From: Kordiimonadaceae bacterium
Lineage (GTDB): Bacteria; Pseudomonadota; Alphaproteobacteria; Sphingomonadales; Emcibacteraceae
Direction of reading: 5' to 3'
Assembly: GCA_024236295.1 (NCBI GenBank)
Contig: JACKKT010000006.1
Coordinates: 146,230-210,229 of the forward strand
Length of the DNA: 64,000 nucleotides
Shown: positions 34,029 to 43,321 of the stretch, in pieces
How positions within the stretch are numbered: position 1 is the first letter of the stretch
Layout: each line of letters opens with the position of its first letter
Notes under the pieces: generated by a model
What the model was told of the DNA's origin: nothing
Database searches by the model: none
What the model saw: only the letters and a program-made list of their open reading frames with translations
Program-made: the position numbers and the translations under genes

Positions 34029-35117
34029 ATGAAAAAAATTAAACCAAACGCTTTTATCAAGGATTCACCAGCGCAGCCGCAACCGCCGGCCGAAAATAAG
34101 CCACCACAGTTTAAGATTAATATGGCTCTTAATGAAAGCCCCTATCCGCCTAGTCCAAAAGCACTTGAAGCCTATCATGAAACGGCAAAGATTTTAAACC
34201 GATACCCCAATTACAGTTCTGCGGAACTGCGGCTCGTGCTCGGGGAAAAATATAATCTTGATAATACCCGTATTATGTGTGCTGCCGGATCAGAGCAGAT
34301 TTTAAGCTATATCGCCCGCGCCTATATCAGTGAAGTGGACGAAGTTATCCACCCAAGATATGGCTTTATGGTTTACCGCTTTAACATCGCCATGCAGGGG
34401 GCCAAATCGGTTCCTGTTGAGCATGATGATTTCATTGTCAATGTTGATTATATTCTGGACGCCGTAACTGAGAGAACAAGGCTGGTGTTTCTTGATAACC
34501 CGGGAAATCCGACTGGAACCTATGTGCCTTATACAGAAATTGTCCGATTAAGAGAAAATTTGCCGGATCATATATTACTGGTGCTTGATGCCGCTTACGC
34601 TGAATTTGCCAGTGAGGCAGATTATGACGCCGGGTTTGAGCTGGTTGACAAACATGAAAATGTCATTGTCACCAGGACCTTATCAAAACTTTATGGCTTA
34701 AGCGGTCTGCGCATTGGCTGGGCCTATAGCACGGAAGAAATTATCAATACCCTTCTACACCTTAAAGGCGGGTTTAACGTTTCTAAACCGGCACAATCTG
34801 CGGGGGCAGCCGCTGTCCTTGACCAGGATTATGCTGATCAGACCCGGGACAAATGCCGCGCAGGCATTGATTATCTGACCAAAGAGCTGCGCGCAATGGG
34901 TCTTAATGTTACCTCAAGCGTATGTAACTTTATTATGCTTCATTTTCCGGGCGGACGCGATCAGATGAAAGCCGCAGACCAGCATTTAAAGGATTGTGGC
35001 ATTATGGTCGGCCCCCTTGGTGCTTATAATCTATCAAGTAGCCTACGGATCACGGTCGGCACTGATGATGAAAACAAAGCGTTTATCAGTGCCATGAAAG
35101 ATTTTATGGAAAAATAA
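34029..35117 (+). CDS. PLP aminotransferase, HisC-like class I/II
   Basis: The 362-residue fold-type I aminotransferase resembles histidinol-phosphate/aromatic aminotransferases: NMALNESPYPPSP at the N-terminus, DNPGNPTGTYVP near residue 157, LDAAYAEF near 192, and the PLP Lys at 220 in RTLSKLYGLSGLRIGW. The his operon is not nearby. The cluster context (ThDP enzyme, ALDH, HpaB, LigAB) favours transamination of an aromatic amino acid to a 2-oxo acid. A run of Pro/Gln at residues 14-26 is unusual. The gene begins two bases after the cupin stop and ends one base before the ALDH start. Confidence 0.88.
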   Translation: MKKIKPNAFIKDSPAQPQPPAENKPPQFKINMALNESPYPPSPKALEAYHETAKILNRYPNYSSAELRLVLGEKYNLDNTRIMCAAGSEQILSYIARAYISEVDEVIHPRYGFMVYRFNIAMQGAKSVPVEHDDFIVNVDYILDAVTERTRLVFLDNPGNPTGTYVPYTEIVRLRENLPDHILLVLDAAYAEFASEADYDAGFELVDKHENVIVTRTLSKLYGLSGLRIGWAYSTEEIINTLLHLKGGFNVSKPAQSAGAAAVLDQDYADQTRDKCRAGIDYLTKELRAMGLNVTSSVCNFIMLHFPGGRDQMKAADQHLKDCGIMVGPLGAYNLSSSLRITVGTDDENKAFISAMKDFMEK

Positions 35118-35118
35118 T

Positions 35119-36615
35119 ATGACCTTACCGGATTATTCAGCATGGCAGAAAATGGCTGCCGACTTAAAGCATCAGACAAAAGCTTTTATCGACGGTGAAT
35201 ATGTTGATGCCTTAAGCGGAAAAACCTATGAAACCATTAATCCAGCCACAGAAAAAATGACAGCCCATGTTGCTGCCTGCGACAGTCATGATGTGGACGT
35301 TGCCGTTAAGTCGGCCCGTGCTGCTTTTAATAACGGGCACTGGTCACGAATGGCCCCACGCGATCGTGGCACAATTTTGCAAAAACTTGCCGGACTGGTG
35401 CTTGAGAATGCCAATCTGCTGGCCCTTATGGAATGCCTTAATGTCGGCAAGCCAATCATGGAAGCACGGATGGCGGATATCAACCTCGCCGCTGCCGCCC
35501 TAAAATGGTACGGCGAAGCGATTGACAAGCTGACCGATGAAATTATTGCTACACCTGATAATATTCGAGCAAGCATTACCCACGAACCGATGGGCGTGGT
35601 CGGTGTGGTCGTGCCATGGAATTTCCCGCTGCTGATGGCCTGCTGGAAAATTGCACCGGCCCTCGCTGCCGGCAATAGTGTCATTGTAAAACCATCTGAA
35701 CAAACCCCGCAGTCAATTTTGAAACTTGCAGAGCTGGCCATTGCTGCGGGCCTTCCCCAAGGCGTTTTTAATGTGGTGACCGGACACGGCGTGGAAGCCG
35801 GAGCCGCCATCGGCCTTCATAATGATATAGACTGCCTTACTTTTACAGGTTCCACCGCCATCGGCAAAAAATTTCTGGAATATTCAGGACGATCAAACAT
35901 GAAAGCCGTGTGGCTAGAATGTGGCGGCAAAAACCCCAATATTGTCATGGCTGACTGCCCGGATATGGACAAAGCCGCATTAAGCGCCGCTAATAATATA
36001 TTCTTTAACCAGGGCGAAATCTGTGCCGCTGCTTCACGACTGCTGGTGGAGGAAAAAATCCGCGACGAATTTATTGAGCGCGTAGCTAAAATCGGTAAAA
36101 CCCGTGTTCCCGGCGACCCGCTTGACCCGAAAACCAACCTTGGGGCCATCGTTGACCGCAATCAATTTAACAAAATTAACAGCTATATTGAAAAAGGTGT
36201 TGAGGAAGGGGCCGACCTTGCCCTTGGTGGTGATACGGTGAAAGTAAATGGCACCGGCTATTATGTAAATCCGACCATTTTTAAGAATGTCAGAAATGAT
36301 ATGATTATCGCCCGCGAGGAAATATTCGGTCCCGTTCTGGCTGCCATCAGTTTTACGGATATTAACGAGGCCATTAGCATCGCCAATGACAGCCCGTACG
36401 GCCTGACTGCCGGTATCTGGACCCGTGACATCAATGTGGCCCATAAAGCGGCCCGCGACCTTCAGGCTGGTAGTGTCTCCATCAATAGCTATAGTTCTAT
36501 TGATATAGCCCTGCCCTTTGGCGGTTATAAGCAGTCAGGCATTGGCGTTGACAAATCGCTCCACGCCATTCGAAAATATACCAATATAAAATCGACCTGG
36601 CTCGAGCTGGACTGA
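35119..36615 (+). CDS. NAD(P)-dependent aldehyde dehydrogenase
   Basis: The 498-residue ALDH oxidises an aldehyde to the acid. The catalytic Cys is residue 302 (NQGEICAAAS), the classical position, and the general-base Glu is at 267 in LECGGKNP. The cofactor segment VVPWNFPLLMACWK and C-terminal PFGGYKQSG are intact. It is last in the operon and overlaps nothing downstream. Substrate candidates include an arylacetaldehyde from the ThDP enzyme, an aldehyde from the Tat amine oxidases, or succinate semialdehyde from HpaI-type cleavage. The sequence does not choose between them. Confidence 0.95.
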   Translation: MTLPDYSAWQKMAADLKHQTKAFIDGEYVDALSGKTYETINPATEKMTAHVAACDSHDVDVAVKSARAAFNNGHWSRMAPRDRGTILQKLAGLVLENANLLALMECLNVGKPIMEARMADINLAAAALKWYGEAIDKLTDEIIATPDNIRASITHEPMGVVGVVVPWNFPLLMACWKIAPALAAGNSVIVKPSEQTPQSILKLAELAIAAGLPQGVFNVVTGHGVEAGAAIGLHNDIDCLTFTGSTAIGKKFLEYSGRSNMKAVWLECGGKNPNIVMADCPDMDKAALSAANNIFFNQGEICAAASRLLVEEKIRDEFIERVAKIGKTRVPGDPLDPKTNLGAIVDRNQFNKINSYIEKGVEEGADLALGGDTVKVNGTGYYVNPTIFKNVRNDMIIAREEIFGPVLAAISFTDINEAISIANDSPYGLTAGIWTRDINVAHKAARDLQAGSVSINSYSSIDIALPFGGYKQSGIGVDKSLHAIRKYTNIKSTWLELD

Positions 36616-36623
36616 TTTTATAG

Positions 36624-37967
36624 TCAGGCAACCTGCTTTCTGGGCGTTATCCCGACCTGACCTTTAAATTCACTGTCCTGAACATAAAGATTGGCAAGCC
36701 CTTCAGCGACATAATCTTTGGTAAATGTCAGGTCACGTCCCTGATATTTACAGTTGGCAATGACCTGATCAATTATGAATTTCGGCTGGTAAGCGGCAAG
36801 CGCCTTCCCGGCAACATTAACAATCTGATCTACTGTAAACTGGAAAATTTCCTCTGTAAGTTCAAGTCCGGCCTTTCTTGCAACACCTTCGTAAATTGCC
36901 CTGAATGCTTCAATTGATGGATCCTTGGTTTCCAGCTTATAGGGAATACGCCGTAAAAAAGCGGGATCCATAAGATCATCAGGTGCCATATTGGTAGAAA
37001 AAATCACCAGTTCATCAAATGGCAGTTCAAAAGACTTACCCGAATGAAGTTTCAGAAAATCAATCCGGCTTTGTAACGGTACAATCCAGCGGTTCAGAAG
37101 TTGTTCGGGGCTGACTTGCTGACGGCCAAAATCATCAATGATAAATGTTCCGTTTAGCGCTTTGATATGAAGCGGCGCTTCATAATATTTGCTGACCTCA
37201 TTATATTTTAGATCAAGCATTTCCATGTTCAGCTCGCCGCCAGTGATCACAACAGGGCGCTTGCAGGGAACGAACCTCTTATCGACTAGTTCGCGAAACA
37301 GTTTGCGACGTTCTTCAGGAGGATTCTCAACTTCAACACTATTATGGACTGACGCATCAAACACCTTGATAATAGTACCGTTTACTTCAATTGCATATGG
37401 AATATAAATAACCGTATCATAAATATGGGCAACTTTTTCGGCTACTGTAGTTTTTCCATTTCCGGCAGGACCGTATATCAATATACTCATTCCCGAATTA
37501 ACGGCGGGTCCCAGACGGCGGGTAAATTCTTCAGGCACGACAATATCTGAGAAAGCTTCTTCAATATCCTCGGGAGAAATCCGCTCATCACCGATCGCCT
37601 GATCCCTGACCTGTTTGCTGTATGCCTCAAGGGACACGGGGGCCGGACCAAAATACTGATTCTGGTTCAAGGCATCCTGAACAAATTTTCTGCCCGCAGA
37701 AGTCAGATTATATCTTAGGGTCCCCATCCCCCCTGTTGCACTGGTAATCGTCCCAACTGATTCTATTAATTTTCGGCTGGTCATTACCTGCAAAGCATGA
37801 TCAACAACGTTGGTTGGCAGTTTTATTTCGTTGGAAAGCTGGACACCAGTTTCCATATTTTCAAGATACATCCCTTTACCGATTAATTGCAGAACGATGT
37901 TCGGGTCGTAACCAACTTCACTTAGTTTTAAGGGGGCTTTTGGTTCATAATACATATTTGTGCTCAC
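36624..37967 (-). CDS. AAA+ ATPase with N-terminal winged-helix region
   Basis: This protein of about 447 residues has an N-terminal helical, winged-helix-like region (about 1-110) followed by an AAA+ domain. Walker A is GPAGNGKTTVAEK near residue 165, Walker B is FIIDDFG near 270, sensor 1 is IFSTNMAP, and the putative arginine finger is in DPAFLRRIPYK. GTG 37967 is the best start, since AAGGAAAA lies just upstream. An in-frame ATG at 37988 would add seven residues rich in Lys/Arg. It is encoded against the direction of the ALDH gene. Its client is unknown. A remodelling or activation role for a cluster enzyme is possible but unsupported. Confidence 0.82.
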   Translation of the reverse strand: MSTNMYYEPKAPLKLSEVGYDPNIVLQLIGKGMYLENMETGVQLSNEIKLPTNVVDHALQVMTSRKLIESVGTITSATGGMGTLRYNLTSAGRKFVQDALNQNQYFGPAPVSLEAYSKQVRDQAIGDERISPEDIEEAFSDIVVPEEFTRRLGPAVNSGMSILIYGPAGNGKTTVAEKVAHIYDTVIYIPYAIEVNGTIIKVFDASVHNSVEVENPPEERRKLFRELVDKRFVPCKRPVVITGGELNMEMLDLKYNEVSKYYEAPLHIKALNGTFIIDDFGRQQVSPEQLLNRWIVPLQSRIDFLKLHSGKSFELPFDELVIFSTNMAPDDLMDPAFLRRIPYKLETKDPSIEAFRAIYEGVARKAGLELTEEIFQFTVDQIVNVAGKALAAYQPKFIIDQVIANCKYQGRDLTFTKDYVAEGLANLYVQDSEFKGQVGITPRKQVA

Positions 37968-38054
37968 TCTTTTCCTTTTTAACTCCAAAAGGATAGTTGC
38001 AAATATTTATTAAACCACGGTTACAAATAGATAAAATTTTTGCTATTTAACCTG

Positions 38055-39680
38055 TTAATTACCACGGATGCGTTCTCGGAAATATAAATGCCAGGGCTGT
38101 GGCGTATCTTCCAGCCTTACCTGAACTTCAATCAAAACCGGTCCATCATGGGCAAAGCCTTCCTTAAGTGCGGCCCTTAGCCCTTCGGGACTGTCAGTTC
38201 GGCATGACTTAACCCCGAAGCTTTCCCCAAGTTTGACAAAGTCCGGATTTTTAAGATCGGAAGCGATCACCCTTCCTTTATGTGTGGTCTGTTGAATGCG
38301 TTTGACATTGCCAAAGCAGTTATCATTAAAAACCACACACACCATCGGGATATTAAACTGTACGGCAGTGGCCATTTCCTGAACATTGAACATAAAGCCT
38401 CCATCCCCGGCAATGGTCACGACCTTCTTATCCGGGTTTGCAACCTGAACGCCAAGACCAGTGGCATATGAATGGCCCAGCGTTCCCTGATAACTCGGAT
38501 ATAAATAGGTACGCGGATGATAAACCGGGAATCCATCCCGCGATGCATAGCCCACCTGTGTAAGATCAGTAACAAAATGCCCGTCTTCTGGCAGTTCTTC
38601 CCTAATCACTTTCATATAGGCAACCTGCGGCACCATAATATTGACTTCCTTTGCCACTTCGGCCTTGACCGCGTTCATTTCAACAACCGACCATTTGGGC
38701 GCGCAGCTTCCAATTTCCTTGTTCAGTGCTTTTAATCCCTCTGCCGCATCACAATGAATGGCAAGGTCTGGGGTGCTGAGACGGTTCATTTCCTCCTCAT
38801 CAATATCCATGCGGATAATTTTCAGATTGTCATCTAGTCCCCAATCATCAATTTGTGGTGTCATACGGCTACCGACACCCAGAACCACATCTGCATCTTT
38901 CCATAAATAATGCCCGGCAACCGGTACCATGGCATAATCGTCCCGCGCGTCCATCACCCCCAGCGAATTGACCGACATCACAACAGGCACCCCGATGGCT
39001 TTGCTCAAAGCGCGAACTTCCGCTGACGCATCTATGGTACCTCCACCAACAAATATAACCGGGCGACGTGCATTTTTTAGCATTTCTGCCGCTTTTTTAA
39101 TTTTATCCATGTCCGGTTTTTTGGGAGTTTGTTTTTTAAAGGCCTCAGCCTTTTCAACATCTTCGACCATCGGCATGATGTCCATCGCCATTTCGATTTC
39201 AACCGGACGGATCCGGCCACTGGAAAGCGCATCAAAGGCACGAGCCATCGCATCTGGCGTATCGGACGGTCGGTCAATCCGGTGGGCCATTTTTGTTATT
39301 TTTTCGGCAATTTCAAGCTGGTCACGGATTTCATGAAGCTGCCCGGTTTTTCCGTTAATTTTTTTTGACGGGATCTGACCACAGATACATAGCATCGGCG
39401 TATTACAGGCATACCCCGTAGCAATTGCAGCGCCGGCATTTAAAAGTCCCGGGCCCGGCACCACAAAAAAAGCACCAACCTTACCCGTTGACTGCGCATA
39501 GCCATAAGCCATATAGGCCGCTCCCTGCTCATGGCGGGCATGGATGACGTTAATTTCATTGCGCCGGTCATACATGGCACTAAAACTGTAATCTAGATGA
39601 GCGCCAGGCACCCCGAACACCTGATCAACTCCGTTGGCAATTAAACTATCGACAATGGCCTGCCCACCTGTCATCTTCAT
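38055..39680 (-). CDS. ThDP-dependent enzyme, acetolactate-synthase/decarboxylase-like
   Basis: This three-domain ThDP enzyme of about 541 residues has the activating Glu at 51 (ARHEQGAAYMA) and the ThDP motif GDGGFMFNVQEM...NDN near the C-terminus. The central FAD/nucleotide-like domain contains PVIFVGGGTIDASA. This group includes acetolactate synthase, benzoylformate and phenylpyruvate decarboxylases and sulfoacetaldehyde acetyltransferase, which are hard to tell apart by eye. Next to an aminotransferase and ALDH, a 2-oxo acid decarboxylase is attractive. ATG 39680 has GAGGTG upstream. The longer ATG 39707 adds nine non-family residues. It is divergent from the IclR gene. Confidence 0.88.
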   Translation of the reverse strand: MKMTGGQAIVDSLIANGVDQVFGVPGAHLDYSFSAMYDRRNEINVIHARHEQGAAYMAYGYAQSTGKVGAFFVVPGPGLLNAGAAIATGYACNTPMLCICGQIPSKKINGKTGQLHEIRDQLEIAEKITKMAHRIDRPSDTPDAMARAFDALSSGRIRPVEIEMAMDIMPMVEDVEKAEAFKKQTPKKPDMDKIKKAAEMLKNARRPVIFVGGGTIDASAEVRALSKAIGVPVVMSVNSLGVMDARDDYAMVPVAGHYLWKDADVVLGVGSRMTPQIDDWGLDDNLKIIRMDIDEEEMNRLSTPDLAIHCDAAEGLKALNKEIGSCAPKWSVVEMNAVKAEVAKEVNIMVPQVAYMKVIREELPEDGHFVTDLTQVGYASRDGFPVYHPRTYLYPSYQGTLGHSYATGLGVQVANPDKKVVTIAGDGGFMFNVQEMATAVQFNIPMVCVVFNDNCFGNVKRIQQTTHKGRVIASDLKNPDFVKLGESFGVKSCRTDSPEGLRAALKEGFAHDGPVLIEVQVRLEDTPQPWHLYFRERIRGN

Positions 39681-39712
39681 CACATACACCTCTAATTCTT
39701 GTTCCATTATTT

Positions 39713-39731
39713 AATACTTGGTTTCAGTATT
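39713..39731. promoter_or_regulatory. Inverted repeat between the ThDP gene and the IclR gene
   Basis: AATACT and AGTATT form a perfect 6-bp inverted repeat around TGGTTTC in the divergent intergenic region. It resembles the outer half-sites of the candidate operator at 32563, so it may be the autoregulatory site of the IclR protein. Confidence 0.4.
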
Positions 39732-39782
39732 TGAGATTTATAACATTATGTGTATAATTACAAGTCTATGGGAGAATAATGC

Positions 39783-40598
39783 TTGAACAAACAAAAAGAT
39801 ATTGCTGATAACGGCTCGATGGTGCGCTCTCTTGCTGTGACTTTTAAACTTCTGGATACTATGGCCAATGCCGGTGAACCAATGAGAATTACGGAAATTG
39901 CCCGGCAGTTGGGCGAAAGTAAAGCCAAAATTCATCGTCATTTAAGCACCCTGCGCAGTCTGGGGGTGGTTGAACAGGAAAAAACGTCAGAAAAATACAG
40001 GCTGGGCTGGAAACTTTTCCGCCTTGGCCAGGCGGCGTTTGAACAGTTTGACCTTAAATCCATTGCAGAACCGCATATGGCCCGACTTCGTGATTTAACA
40101 AATCAGTCCGCCGTACTTGCCGTTCCTTCAGGTGGGGAAGCTATGGTCATTGCCAGTATGGATAACAGCAGTGATACTTCCTTGAGGATCTCTGCTGTTC
40201 CCGGTGCCACACCACCAACCACAGCATCGGCACAGGGACGCATCGTCCTTGCCTATGCCACAGATGATCACAGGGAACAGCTGCTTGGCGGGCCACTAAA
40301 GGCTTATAATAAAAAAAGTATCACAGATATCACCGAAATCCGCAAACGTCTGAAGCTGATCAAAACCCGTCTTTATGAAACAGCCATTGAGGAAGTGATG
40401 CTTGGATTTAGTACCATTGCCGCCCCTATTTTTGATTCTGACGAGAGGCTGATTGGTACGGTCGGCATTATCGGATCAGTACAATATATTGCCGACCCGC
40501 CAAACCCGCAACAGATAGCCCACGTGCAAAGCTGCGCAGCAACCATTTCAAAGATTTTCAATTCAAATGCATATACAGGAATTGCCGATCCATTTTAA
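39783..40598 (+). CDS. IclR-family transcriptional regulator
   Basis: The 271-residue regulator has an N-terminal winged helix (about 12-75; MRITEIARQLGESKAKIHRHL is the recognition region) and a C-terminal IclR effector domain (about 85-255; GRIVLAYATDD and GFSTIAAPIFD). IclR proteins commonly control aromatic catabolic operons and respond to pathway intermediates. The start is TTG 39783, preceded by GGGAG at a suitable distance. It lies directly upstream of, and in the same direction as, the HpaB-LigAB-RdhA operon and is divergent from the ThDP gene, so it is the likely local regulator of all of these. Confidence 0.92.
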   Translation: MNKQKDIADNGSMVRSLAVTFKLLDTMANAGEPMRITEIARQLGESKAKIHRHLSTLRSLGVVEQEKTSEKYRLGWKLFRLGQAAFEQFDLKSIAEPHMARLRDLTNQSAVLAVPSGGEAMVIASMDNSSDTSLRISAVPGATPPTTASAQGRIVLAYATDDHREQLLGGPLKAYNKKSITDITEIRKRLKLIKTRLYETAIEEVMLGFSTIAAPIFDSDERLIGTVGIIGSVQYIADPPNPQQIAHVQSCAATISKIFNSNAYTGIADPF

Positions 40599-40602
40599 TC
40601 TT

Positions 40603-40622
40603 TATTTTCGGAACAACGTATC
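40603..40622. promoter_or_regulatory. Candidate IclR operator before the monooxygenase operon
   Basis: TATTTTCGGAACAACGTATC lies 40 bp upstream of the HpaB start and matches the divergent-promoter site at 32563 at 14 of 20 positions, including GGAACA and GTATC. The motif assignment is by eye. Confidence 0.4.
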
Positions 40623-40662
40623 GTATAATGAGACATTATTAAAAAATTAGCTGGAGCAAAAA

Positions 40663-42105
40663 ATGGCCATTCGGACCGGAAAAGAGTATTTGGACGCGAT
40701 TTCAAAACCTAAAGATATAAGAATTGATGGTGAAAAAATTACCAATGTGGTGACCGATCCCCGCTTTGCTGGCGGGGCCAAAACCATGGCGATGATTTTT
40801 GATCTTCAGCACCGTAAAGATCTGATCAATAAAATGACCTATGTGGAGAATGGCGAACGGTATGGCCTATCCCATAAAATGATCAAAACGAAAGAGGATC
40901 TGGCCCAACGCAAGGAAATGTTCAAAATATGGTCTGATGCCAGTTGCGGCACTTTTGGCCGCAGTCCTGATTATATGAATGTCTATCTAATGGCGATGAA
41001 TGCCGCTGCTGATCAATTTGGTGACTTTGCCGATAATGTCAGAAACTATTACAAATATGTCCGCGATAATGATCTTTCGATGACCCATACACTGGTCAAT
41101 CCACAGGTAGACAGATCAAAACCGGTCGAACAGCAGGATAAGGATCTGGCAGCAAAAATCGTTGAAACCAATGATAAGGGTATAGTCATTCAGGGGGCCA
41201 GAATGGTTTCCACCCTGTCCGCCTATGCCGATGAAATCCTGGTTGTCCCATCTGGTATTATTCAGAATAATCAGGAAGCAGCCCCCTATGCTTTTGCCTT
41301 CGGTATTCAGACGGATGCCCCGGGGATCATCCATATTTCCCGCCCGTCCGTAGTACACCAGAATGAAGGCCACCCGATGGATTACCCCCTTTCCGGCCGT
41401 TTTGATGAAACCGATGCCATGATCATTTTTGATAATGTGCTGGTGCCCTGGGAACGTGTCTTCACCCATGGCGACGTGACCATGTGTAATGAATTTTACA
41501 AACGGACCAATATCGGCGCCCATATTCTTGACCAGTCAACAGTCAGGAGCCTGGCAAAAGCCGAATTTTACCGTGACCTTGCCTTTACCATCGCCGACAG
41601 TACCAAAACCGACGGGTTTATCAATGTACAGAATATGCTGGCCGAGCTAATGACCACGGTTGAATTGGTCCGCTGCGTCATTACCGCTGCCCATGCAGAA
41701 GCCAAACTGGTCAACGGTATCATGTCACCCAATGCTGCGCCTTATGCGGCCCTGCGGTTAAGCTATCCTGATATGTACCAGCGCATGTGTGAAATTATCC
41801 GCATCCTTGGTGCAGGTGGTCTGGTCGCTGTGCCGTCATACGCCGAATTTGACAGTGATACCAAAGATTTCGTTGAAAAATATTTCCAGTCTGCAAACGG
41901 TGACAGCCGCTCACGCACAAAACTGTTCCGTCTGGCTTATGATGCCTCCATTTCAAGCTTTGCTGGCCGCCAGCAGCTTTACGAACGCTACTATTCCGGC
42001 GACCCTGTTCGCGCAGCGGCAAATATGTATAATAATGCCGATAAGGAACCGGGACGAAAACGGATCTGGTCCTTCCTGGATGATTATGAAAAGAGCCTCT
42101 CATGA
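40663..42105 (+). CDS. HpaB-family FADH2-dependent aromatic hydroxylase
   Basis: The 480-residue protein belongs to the 4-hydroxyphenylacetate 3-monooxygenase large-component family (HpaB/PvcC). This is a two-component system in which reduced FAD from a separate reductase is used with O2 to hydroxylate a phenol ortho to its OH. N-terminal RTGKEYLDAISKP, the central SRPSVVHQNEGHPMDYPLS and VPWERVFTHGD segments, and C-terminal YFQSANGDSRSRTKLFRLAYD follow the family. No HpaC-type reductase is encoded in the window. It is the first gene of the operon. GGAG precedes ATG 40663, and its stop overlaps the ligA-like start (ATGA). Confidence 0.9.
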   Translation: MAIRTGKEYLDAISKPKDIRIDGEKITNVVTDPRFAGGAKTMAMIFDLQHRKDLINKMTYVENGERYGLSHKMIKTKEDLAQRKEMFKIWSDASCGTFGRSPDYMNVYLMAMNAAADQFGDFADNVRNYYKYVRDNDLSMTHTLVNPQVDRSKPVEQQDKDLAAKIVETNDKGIVIQGARMVSTLSAYADEILVVPSGIIQNNQEAAPYAFAFGIQTDAPGIIHISRPSVVHQNEGHPMDYPLSGRFDETDAMIIFDNVLVPWERVFTHGDVTMCNEFYKRTNIGAHILDQSTVRSLAKAEFYRDLAFTIADSTKTDGFINVQNMLAELMTTVELVRCVITAAHAEAKLVNGIMSPNAAPYAALRLSYPDMYQRMCEIIRILGAGGLVAVPSYAEFDSDTKDFVEKYFQSANGDSRSRTKLFRLAYDASISSFAGRQQLYERYYSGDPVRAAANMYNNADKEPGRKRIWSFLDDYEKSLS

Positions 42106-42488
42106 GTGATAAATGGAAAAAAGTTGAGGATATAAAAACCCCGCCCGGGCCGGTTACCTTCACCATGGAACATTCCCAGAATGGCTACCGCATGAATGCT
42201 ATTTGCTATAGTCTAAAAAAGGAAGAAAACAGAGTAAAATTCAGAGAAGATTATGAAAAATATATGGCCGAATTTGGCCTGAGTGAATTCGAAAAGGAAC
42301 TGGTCCGAAGCCGGGACTGGCTTAAAATGATCCATTATGGTGTCAGCCCCTATCTGATTGGCAAAATGGCCCAATGCTTTGATTTAAGTTTTATGGACTG
42401 GGGCGCGTTTATGCGAGGGGAACAGGCAAAAGAATTCATGGAAAGAAATATTCCCCTACTGAAAAATTATAATAAGGATAGTAAGTAA
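42102..42488 (+). CDS. LigA-like alpha subunit of extradiol dioxygenase
   Basis: The 128-residue protein matches the LigA fold, the small subunit of protocatechuate 4,5-dioxygenase-type enzymes that lines the active site of the beta subunit. Family segments are GYRMNAICYSL near residue 28, the R-x-x-F-x-x-D-Y helix, and the VRSRDWLKMIHYGVSPYLIG core. It overlaps the hydroxylase gene by four bases and the beta-subunit gene by one (TAATG), the strict coupling expected for equimolar subunits. The ring substrate is not deducible. A catechol produced by the upstream hydroxylase is the natural guess. Confidence 0.9.
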   Translation: MSDKWKKVEDIKTPPGPVTFTMEHSQNGYRMNAICYSLKKEENRVKFREDYEKYMAEFGLSEFEKELVRSRDWLKMIHYGVSPYLIGKMAQCFDLSFMDWGAFMRGEQAKEFMERNIPLLKNYNKDSK

Positions 42489-43321
42489 TGGCTAATTTTG
42501 TTGGTGGAATATGCACATCCCATAACGGCGCGCTAATGCATGGCTGGGATTACCAGCTACGCGAAGACCCGATCTGGACGCCGCTGTTTGAAAGCTATGA
42601 TCCGGTAAGACAGTGGATAAAGGATAAAAAGGTTGATGTCCTTTTCTTTGTTTTCAATGATCATGTCAGCAATTTTTTCTTTGACTGCTATCCTACATTC
42701 GCGATCGGCATTGCTGAACAATATGAACATGCCGATGAAGGAAGTGGCCCACGTGACCTTGCCATTCCATATGGCGACGTCCCCTTTTCTCGCTATATGG
42801 CCGATTATCTGATCCGTGATGAATTTGATCTTGCGGTCTGTCAGGAAATGAAGCTGGATCATGGCATCATGGGACCGACCCCTTATATGCTGGACCAGCC
42901 ATGGCCGGTAAAATTCGTACCCTTCTGCGTTAATGTTATCCAGCACCCGATCCCAAGCGTCAAACGCTGCTGGAAACTTGGCAAATCAATCCGCAAGGCG
43001 ATTGAGGCCTACCCGGAGGACATCAACGTTGCCGTGGTGGGAACAGGTGGCCTTTCCCATGAACTTCAGGGCACCAATTTCGGACGGATTGAGCTCGATT
43101 GGGATAATGAATTCATGGATAAATTTGAAGTTGAACCGGAAAGCATGCTTGATTGGGACGTGAAGGAATTTATGGACCGTGGGGGTTCGGAAAGCGCCGA
43201 AACCGTGATGTGGTTTGCCATGCGCGGCGCTATGAACAAAAAGGTAAGACGCATTCACCGCAATTTATACCGCGGCATGCTGACCGGGATGGCAGTTCTG
43301 GTTTTTGAGGATGCTGAATGA
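42488..43321 (+). CDS. LigB-like beta subunit of extradiol dioxygenase
   Basis: The 277-residue catalytic subunit opens an aromatic ring next to a catecholic OH using Fe(II) and O2. His12 (CTSHNG) and His59 (VFNDHVSNFF) fit the two iron-binding His residues of LigB. His191 in TGGLSHELQG fits the catalytic His, and Glu235 or Glu238 in GGSESAETVMW fits the third iron ligand. All key residues are therefore present. C-terminal VWMFAMRGAM-like sequence (WFAMRGAMN) is also typical. It overlaps the following reductive dehalogenase gene by four bases (ATGA). Confidence 0.92.
   Translation: MANFVGGICTSHNGALMHGWDYQLREDPIWTPLFESYDPVRQWIKDKKVDVLFFVFNDHVSNFFFDCYPTFAIGIAEQYEHADEGSGPRDLAIPYGDVPFSRYMADYLIRDEFDLAVCQEMKLDHGIMGPTPYMLDQPWPVKFVPFCVNVIQHPIPSVKRCWKLGKSIRKAIEAYPEDINVAVVGTGGLSHELQGTNFGRIELDWDNEFMDKFEVEPESMLDWDVKEFMDRGGSESAETVMWFAMRGAMNKKVRRIHRNLYRGMLTGMAVLVFEDAE

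Noticed and set aside
34029..35117. HisC of histidine biosynthesis
   Set aside because: There are no his genes nearby and the operon context favours aromatic transamination. The family alone does not separate the two.
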